A stretch of 64,000 nucleotides of DNA, from positions 62,001-126,000 of the forward strand of contig NCSJ02000001.1 of NCBI GenBank assembly GCA_002812745.2, written 5' to 3'. This DNA is from Scytalidium lignicola (lineage: Eukaryota > Ascomycota > Leotiomycetes). Shown one piece after another: positions 56,914-64,000 of the stretch. The notes under the pieces are model-generated. The model worked only from the letters and a program-made list of their open reading frames with translations, did no database searches and was not told the DNA's origin. The first letter of the stretch is position 1. Every line of letters starts with the position of its first letter. Both the position numbers and the translations under genes were made by a program.

Positions 56914-59900
56914 TTAAACACCGAACTCCATACCAACCTCATCTAGAGCCTTTCCTAACCACTCTAGAACTTCTTGGTCGCCCGAAGCTGTTCTAACCGC
57001 CTTCGATAATAGGGGATATAATCTAATTAAATGTTTCTTAGATGTGCTTTCAACGTTTGGCGTATCCGGTATAGCCCCTGGCTCGCATTTCAAATTCACA
57101 AGGGCCGTTAAAATATACAGAAGCTCTTTTCGTTGTGAGAGTGGTTGGGGCATCCGGCCTCTTAACGGCTGGTCGGAAATGTAGGCTTGAATTGTGAGGC
57201 CAGATCGGATAATTAAATATGGAGATGCCGCTTGCGCAAGCTTGATTCTAGCAGACGAGCTGTTGTGAACAGTTACGAGGCTAACGAGCTCATCAAAACA
57301 GACGTAGCTCATCTTTGTGCGGGGCGATGGGACAGGATCCACTGTTCTCCCTTTACGTGATTGATAGAGAGTAGCAAAGAGTTCTTGGCTGTGTTGTGGT
57401 AACTCCTCTTCCTTCTGAGAATGGATGAGAGACATACGGAAGAGAGATTCCGTATATGCTCGTCTAGTTTTATCTGGTAGGAGCTGCGATCCCAGAGCAG
57501 GTATCATCAAGTCACGAAGGGCTAAGAAAGATGCAATATCAAAATCCTGATCGTCCATGATATCTACCGTCTCTAACGCGATAGAACAGTCAGCAGCACA
57601 AATTCCATTCACAATGGTCACTATTGCTGCCCAAATAGACTTTGTAACATCATCCTCAAGTCCTGGCGTAGTTATAATTGGTAATGTTGTTTTCAATACG
57701 GCAAGAGCTGAAGTGGTTGCCTGGCGCCATGGTGATATACTTTTGGTAATAATGGGAAAGGAATACTTGAGCACAATTGGCTTAGCTAAAGCATCCAAAG
57801 ATGATGAGAATGCTCCGCTGGAGTATATGTCCCTATCAGATGCGTGAGACAAAACTAGACTTTCTAGTAAGATCATAGCAGCTTTAGACAAAGCCACATA
57901 TGTCGGTCGACGGGCATCAGTTGAGGTAGTCTCCTTAGGATAAAATGCTAAGGTGACAAACTTCGCAATTTGACTGATCAATGCGGCCGGTACACCTGGT
58001 ATATCAGTACGTATCATTTTGAGTGACTCTATCACCTGACTTTGTAGAGGCGTGAGGTACTCAATATCTGCCGAGTATGTAGGTGCTGCCGCTTGTTGGA
58101 TAGCTTGTTGGAGTAACTCGAGTATGCGTCGAACGCGATCTTCGCCAATTATATCTTCTATGAGACGATATATCTCCTGAAATGCAGACATATATGCAAG
58201 AAGGTAGTTCTGGTCATCGCTGCGCTTTGTAGAGTTCATTCCTTTGATAGTCGGAATCTTGCTGGACCAGAGATCCCACGCCAAATCGAGGGACTCGCTA
58301 TCAAAGTTGAGCTTTCCTCCTTTCACATTACCCCTAGAAAGAATATGCTGTAATGACTTAAAAACAGCTGTGTTTATCTCTTGAACCTCAACTTCCAAGA
58401 GAGCATTAAAATGTGCTAAAAGAGCTTTCCAAGAGTCTCCAAAGGTTGGATGATTAGTCAAGACATCCAGGTAATTTGCCAGAAGCCCAGTAATGCCACT
58501 CAACACTACGACTGTTGTTTCATACCATCCTGCGGTTTCTTTTTCTGAAGCCGAAGATTTGATATCATTTACTGCCTTAAGACGAGATTCTGTTGAAGAT
58601 AATAGTTTGAATATGACCGTCCGAAGACACATTGACCATGCCTCTGAACCTAGCTGGTCTCCATATGCATCAAAGATCCGAAGGAGTGTTTGAATAGCGC
58701 CTATAGAAATCAGTATAAAATGTGGTAGTGGCTGTTGTTCACTACAACTTACTATTTCGAAGCTCAAGTCGGTCGTCAGCAGTTACTGCAGTAAGCCTGG
58801 ATAACAGCAGCATCCATAGAGCAGCATCAGAGACAGTACTACCTTCGCCAGATGCTAAATCAATGAGGCTCTGCTCATTGGAGTCATTTATAAGACTTGG
58901 ACTGAGCGAAAAGGTACTGGTTCTCCCAGAAATAAAGTCAGAAAGCACCCAAAAGAATGTAACAGTCTAGTCATGTAAAAGTTAGCTCGCTCCATGCGGT
59001 TTAGACTAGAGTATTTGACTAACTGTCAAGGAGATGTTAAGGTCCTCATCTTGTGTACAGAAGCGGTACAAGGTATTAACGAGGATGAGGAAACAAGAAT
59101 TTGGAAGAGACGATAAGAAGTCTGAGCAAATGAGTTGAAGAGAGTTGAATGAAGATCGTATCAGCCGAGCAGATCGTACTGTGGAGGGCTTAGAGCCGTC
59201 CAAATGTAATTCATCTGATCCATCATTATTGAGAAATACGCTTCCAATGATTTCAAAAGCAATGTCCCAACCACTAACAAGAGTCTCTCCGCACTTTTCT
59301 AACATGCTATTCAGCCCTTCAAGGACAGTCTTGTGGACATCAACATCAGTAGTATGTGTGGACACAGATCCTTGCCTTTCGGTCAACTGCAGTGGCTCTA
59401 ATGCACGGCGGAAAGCCCCCAATAAACGCAGCTGTACAGCTCCCCGGTCCTCATCGGGTAATGATAATGTAGCAGAGGCAGCTTCAAGAACAAGTCGAAC
59501 AAGAATTTCAGAGGCTCGTAGCCTAACAGATGGGGTATGAACAGGTGAGCATGCGGCAGATATTAATTCGTTTGTCAAGATTGACCATCCAGCAACTTCT
59601 GGATTGTACGACATCAGCCGGTCAATATTGATGATTGCTATCTCGCCGAGNTTTTGCGAGAGCAAAATGGTCTTCTTGGCTTTGACTCCCGGAAATAATA
59701 CTCATGCTACCAATTCTTCTATGCGTCTGTGAAGATTTCCGAGATCCAGAAGGGACGGGACTAGTCGTAGTAGAGGGGCTTTCCAATTGATTTTGGTCAT
59801 AATCTTGCCCAAGCAAACCACACATAGCGGTCAGAACTTGCACAAAAGCTTCATTTGGGAAGTCTATTGTGCTCTCCAATAGTCTCGCCGCAGCTGTCTC

Positions 59901-62289
59901 TACAGCCTTTATTTCTGTCCCAAAATTTATTAACAATGGAGATGCGTCGTGTAGATTTTGGGTTTCGGATTTTGGCGTAGAAGGTTGAGTTCTGTTAGCT
60001 GACTTGCTACTTGAGTACAACACGAAATCAGCTTGTTGAAGAGTTCCTAGAATTATAATCCAAGCAGAGTCAAGTGTGGGACCTAAAGCAATACCTAAGT
60101 TAAGGAGTGCGCGAAGACATAACAGATTGCGAGTATTAAGAGACTGCAATCCAACATCTATTGAAGGTTGCCTTCCTCGATCAGTAATAGGACTGTGAAC
60201 TAAAGTATCAACACTTAAAAGACCTCTAGCATTGCTGAGGATGCTCATAGAATCTGGATTGGGAGAAGCCGGTGTCGTAACTGTGCTTGTACTGGCTGTA
60301 AGAACATTTGGCGGCACCGCTGCCTTCCCTAAAGTGGTTAGGAAGGCATCTCGAGGAGTATTAAGCCGTAAAAGTCCAGCAACGTGGGTGAACTTTTGAA
60401 AAGATCTAACCAGGCCGTGATAATAGTCCGAATCTAACGAAGCATATAAAAACGTAGAACATGTGGCTAATATGGCGGGCCAGCATTCCTCAACTATTCC
60501 GGCACAGGTTTTGACTTCCGCGTAAAGAGGGTGATCTTCCAGGAGCATTGGATTCACTGGAACAGGGTTCCTTTTAATGGAAGCTTGTCTTTCAAGTGCA
60601 GCCCGACTACTACCTTCTCCTTTAGCATCAGTTGTGGCAGATTCGCCTTCGCTCCCAGGTATCTTCGTTGTCTTTTTGCGAGATCTTGCTTCCGGTACAG
60701 TCAATGGAAGGATAAACTTTGCCAGACCTTCGGAAAAACCGCTGATACAGGCAAGTGTGAGACTATATATATAGGTTTCCGGAACCGAGGGAGGATCTGT
60801 TTTATCTAACTGGTCGATAACAGGCACCCGCATTGTACTCCACTGAGTGCTTATACCAGCAGCAGATTCGTTTGTGACAGAGCTGCTTATAATACCAGCG
60901 ACGCCGCTCGCTTCAAGAATTGCTTGGTCCGTTGCCCCAGTTCCCTGATCTGTAGCTGGTATCGTCGATTGAGGACCAAGACCAATCACCGCGGGCTTTT
61001 CTGTACTTATCCGCACAAACGCAGCCACGAGATCTCGAAGTATGGATCTTCTTTCTTCGTGCGAGTCATACATAGCAAACATGCGTCGAATGAGAGCAGC
61101 TTCAGCAAATATACCTCTTAGAACTTCCATACATAATGACCGCTTCCATAACGCCGTGTCTTGGTCAAGCATGTGTGTGAGCAGTCCAAAAACCATTTCT
61201 CCTTGAGATGGAATTATAGTAAGATGCCTCTTCAGTAGAATATACAGGATCCTTGTGATCCTCACGGTTACTGCAAAACTCAATTTCTCAGATAAAGAAC
61301 TAATGATGAATGTCATAACTCGCCCTCGTAGAATGCTAGCTTGCTCTGGATGAGTTAAAAATATTTCGGAATGGTTAGTCAAGACAGACTCAATCAGCTC
61401 TAACCCAAATGTCTGAGGTAGACCAGCTGACCTCAGAAAATGTGGTTTTTGGCATTCTGTTAACAAGCATAAATCGTTGAAAACCTAAGATAGATCAGCA
61501 AAAGTTATGTCGAATTCAGGGGAAACACACCTTGTAAGCATCTCGTGCAGCCGCACGCACTTGAATACTGCCATCTTCAGTGGGCACTTCTCCCACAGTA
61601 GGGATTTCAAGCACAAGTTCTATGCTAGTGTCAGTATTTGACACAACGCCAGACACTAAGCACTCACTATCTTCAGCGACCACTTTATCGAACACCGATA
61701 CAACCAGTTGCTGAAGGGTTGCAGCAGCAGTGTTATTGACTATTGCATTCTTGTTTGATTGTAATACCATACAGATATTCAATGATGCCGCTAAAAGCTC
61801 TCCTCGGATATCATCTGCATAGTTCTGCAAAAGAGAAGGTAGGGCTTGGAGGATCTTGAGTTGAACATCTTGGCCTGTGGATGAAGCTTCACGTAGAGCA
61901 TCAAGAACTTCTTTTAATCTTTGTCTTGGCAAAGCCTTTGACACAACTAATCGTTGCAAGCAAACGACAGCAATTCCAATGAACTTAACATTCTTGGTTC
62001 CACAGGCAATGAGAAAAGGGGCGATAAAATTTGGCCGATGTGAGAGATCTAAAAGGCTTAGATGAGTTTAATTATATGTGAATACATACCTACCGGCAGT
62101 TATTTGAGCCTCAGAAGTTGAACGGAGTAACTTGAGCTCTTCCAGGGACTTTTCTGCGGCCTATTAGGTCAACGAGGGGCCACGTTTGGATACGCGGTCT
62201 ATGAAGCTTACATTTCGGAGCTCTGAATGCTTTCTCTTACTCTCTTGGATTAGATTTGAGAGTTCTGACGACAATATCTGAGCCGTCAT
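56914..62289 (-). CDS. MON2: MON2 endosome/Golgi scaffold, relative of large Arf-GEFs
   Basis: Peripheral scaffold of late Golgi and endosomes, related to BIG/Sec7 Arf-GEFs but without a Sec7 domain; it works with the Dopey and Neo1 proteins. Exons 62289-62212, 62160-62094, 62048-61531, 61484-59024, 58966-58753 and 58700-56914 give about 1707 aa. The N-terminus MTAQILSSELSNLIQESKRK and DLSHRPNFIAPFLIACGTKN form the DCB region; the HUS region and long helical repeats follow. The stop closes EVGMEFGV. Exon lengths sum to 5125, one too many; omitting the N at 59651 restores the frame across ALAKLGEIAIINIDRL. I treat that break as an assembly artefact. The second intron is only 45 bases. Spacing to MMS2 (head to head) is 343 bases. 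Confidence 0.92.
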
Positions 62290-62632
62290 GTTAGCTCCGA
62301 GATTCTAACTCTCCATGGCCTTATTATTCTAATTTAGATGTCAAGTTAGGACTTAATTACGAGACTTGAACGTCGGCATAGCTTCGTACAGTTTGCTACC
62401 TAAGGCATCGATAACTTCACCGCTTTCTAGAAACAGTCACAAGAGCCCCGCGATGCATGCAGCCTTCCATCATTCCGACCTCCCACCATCCATCAGATTG
62501 GTGCATACAATAAAATTTTGACTAGATAAATACCAAGGGCACTATTACATTTACAAACTAACTCTCTATATCTGAACTCCTCCAAAACCATATTGCCCTG
62601 GTCTTTTCTCAACAAATAACAATAGCGACATC
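62290..62632. promoter_or_regulatory. Shared divergent promoter of MON2 and MMS2
   Basis: 343 bases between opposite start codons. A CT-rich leader precedes the MMS2 ATG. No specific binding site was identified. Confidence 0.5.
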
Positions 62633-63280
62633 ATGGGCGCAAAGGTACCGAGAAACTTTAGGCTGTTGGAGGAATTAGAAAAGGGAGAAAAAGGCCTAGG
62701 AGCTGGTGAGCACAAAAGCTACCCTATGGAGTCATGTGTTTAAATTCTAATACGTTTCTCTATTTTAAGAGGCTTGCTCTTATGGTCTTTCTGATGGGGA
62801 TGATTTACTGATGTCGAATTGGAACGGCACCATCCTCGGTCCCCCACACGTACGTCTACGAAAATGATTATATATACTCCATCCCTAATCGCTTTATCCA
62901 GAGTGTACACGAAAACCGCATCTACTCATTGAAGATGCACTGTGGCGATGATTACCCTGATAAGCCACCCCTTATCCAATTCATCAGCGAAATCAATCTT
63001 CCATGTGTAAACCCCCGGAATGGCATGGTGAGTATGAAGTAGATATTCATAGCCATGATAAGAGAATTAACAGAAGTTCCAGGTCGACCCTACTAAGCTC
63101 CCTTGCCTTACGAACTGGAGTCGCGATAACACTATGGAAACGGTTTTGATCGAGTTGAGAAGGTTGTTACTTATATATCGGCCCATAGCTACATTCGGCT
63201 AATAAGAAGATAGATACATGGCTCATCCCGCTCACAAGAAACTCCCACAGCCACCTGAGGGATCAACATACCAGCTATAG
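62633..63280 (+). CDS. MMS2: Ubiquitin E2 variant Mms2
   Basis: Catalytically inactive E2 variant that pairs with Ubc13 to build K63-linked ubiquitin chains on PCNA in error-free post-replication repair. Exons 62633-62705, 62770-62849, 62902-63027, 63083-63162 and 63214-63280 sum to 426 nt, 141 aa, the usual size (yeast 137). [20 protein letters not shown] is the family start. Then come [62 protein letters not shown] and the end [15 protein letters not shown]. The E2 active-site cysteine context is missing, as expected for a UEV. All four introns are GT..AG, 52-64 bases long. It acts in the same repair branch as SRS2, located 54 kb away in this window; the shared location is likely chance. 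Confidence 0.95.
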
Positions 63281-63623
63281 TTTTGATATTAAACTCTTAA
63301 GGGGATAGTGGATATCAAGTCTAAGTATGACAGGAAGAGTACCAAATCTCGTTGCGGGGTAGCTATGTCGTTCAATTGTCTTGCAGTCTTTTCACTAGTG
63401 ATTTGGGATGCATCAGCGCGGCGAAACAGGTTCGTACAGAGGGTCTGATATCTTCCAGTGATTTCTCGAGGTTGTCATGAAGGAGATACTCGTTATACAG
63501 AGAAATTCTGCTCTACAGCCAACATTATATTGCGCTCAGTGGCTCATATCGGGAAACTATGCCTAATAGATATTTTGTGTCCTCAAGCTTAAGATCATGC
63601 ACATACTAACATAGATAGTTGCA
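63281..63623. other. Intergenic, converging 3' ends of MMS2 and the edge gene
   Basis: About 340 bases without a supported exon. The 3' UTR of MMS2 and the terminator of the partial gene should lie here. Confidence 0.4.
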
Positions 63624-64000
63624 CTAGTTCTCTTTAGCCCCAGTTTGGCTCTGGCGCTTTAGCTTGCGTGCTATATTCTTCTCATGCTTCCGCAAAGCCC
63701 TTTCCTCCTTCCACAAGGCCTTTTCTTCTTCTGCAATCTCTAAAAACCTCTGGGCCATTTCCTTGTCCCTTCCTTGGGTCGCGTTCATCAGATTCCAGAT
63801 TCTATATCTTGACTGAGCCATGTCACGCAACCAACCACCATTCCCAACATCCACCCCGGTCTCGTCTTTGACAATGTTCTCCCATGCGTCTTCTGTCCTT
63901 GCCCATTCAAGCCCCTCCTCAATTCGATTGATACCATCCATCCTATTTAGCTTCTGATGTAACTTATCTCTCAGAACCCGATTAAGGTATTCACTCTGAG
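63624..64000 (-). CDS. Unrecognised protein, C-terminal part, cut by window edge
   Basis: The frame is open from the right edge to a stop at 63624-63626, so at least 125 C-terminal residues are present. It includes SEYLNRVLRDKLHQKLNRMD before the first Met of the visible frame. The sequence is charged and helical: a middle segment WLRDMAQSRYRIWNLMNATQ is followed by a probable coiled coil (EEEKALWKEERALRKHEKN) and a basic tail. I do not recognise the family. The start, and any further exons, lie outside the window. Confidence 0.65.
   Translation of the reverse strand, partial: QSEYLNRVLRDKLHQKLNRMDGINRIEEGLEWARTEDAWENIVKDETGVDVGNGGWLRDMAQSRYRIWNLMNATQGRDKEMAQRFLEIAEEEKALWKEERALRKHEKNIARKLKRQSQTGAKEN

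Overview
The window is nuclear DNA of a filamentous ascomycete (Pezizomycotina). The evidence is many short introns (45 to 110 bases, mostly GT..AG), Zn2Cys6-type regulators, a fungal PDR-type ABC transporter, a GPI-anchored Crh wall transglycosylase, and gene structures that splice into uninterrupted proteins. AT-rich intergenic DNA and a recurrent TACTGTACAGTAC-type motif would fit a leotiomycete such as the Sclerotiniaceae, but that placement is a guess. I joined exons by hand and checked that each coding sum is a multiple of three. The only exceptions are two genes that each carry one extra N.

Left part (0.5-22.2 kb): ribosomal protein RPL30 (+). A nine-exon transcription factor (-) combines two finger motifs of C2H2 type with a Zn2Cys6 cluster and has a GC-AG intron. 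Next come the SRS2 anti-recombinase helicase (-), an orphan single-pass membrane protein (+), a multi-spanning spermidine-synthase-like enzyme (-) and a 1482-residue PDR-type ABC transporter (-). After a 3.3 kb gap there is a conserved orphan protein (-).

Middle part (25.9-46.6 kb): tail-anchored E2 UBC6 (-) lies head to head with SAM50 (+). A 26-residue copper-metallothionein gene (-) follows, then a PF11951-type regulator (-), the Fe-S scaffold ISU1 (-) and a Crh-family GPI protein (+). A GH2 beta-mannosidase (-) has two tryptophan codons replaced by TGA. A second Cys-rich gene (+), with seven CxC pairs, closes this part. Large gaps here are AT-rich or made of simple repeats.

Right part (47.1-64 kb): a DUF1772 membrane protein (+), the histone chaperone HIRA/Hir1 (-), a medium-chain reductase (-), a WBP4-like spliceosomal zinc-finger protein (-), a mitochondrial stomatin-like protein (+), the large endosomal/Golgi scaffold MON2 (-) head to head with the ubiquitin E2 variant MMS2 (+), and the 3' end of an unrecognised gene (-).

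Most genes are housekeeping and I see no biosynthetic cluster. Thematic links are loose: SRS2 and MMS2 both act at damaged replication forks, UBC6 and SAM50 serve organelle membranes, and two separate genes encode small Cys-rich metal-binding proteins. I found no convincing tRNA, rRNA, transposon ORF or CRISPR array. The strongest leads for follow-up are the double-TGA beta-mannosidase, the two Cys-rich genes, the GC-AG intron inside a finger motif and the dispersed TACTGTACAGTAC palindromes.
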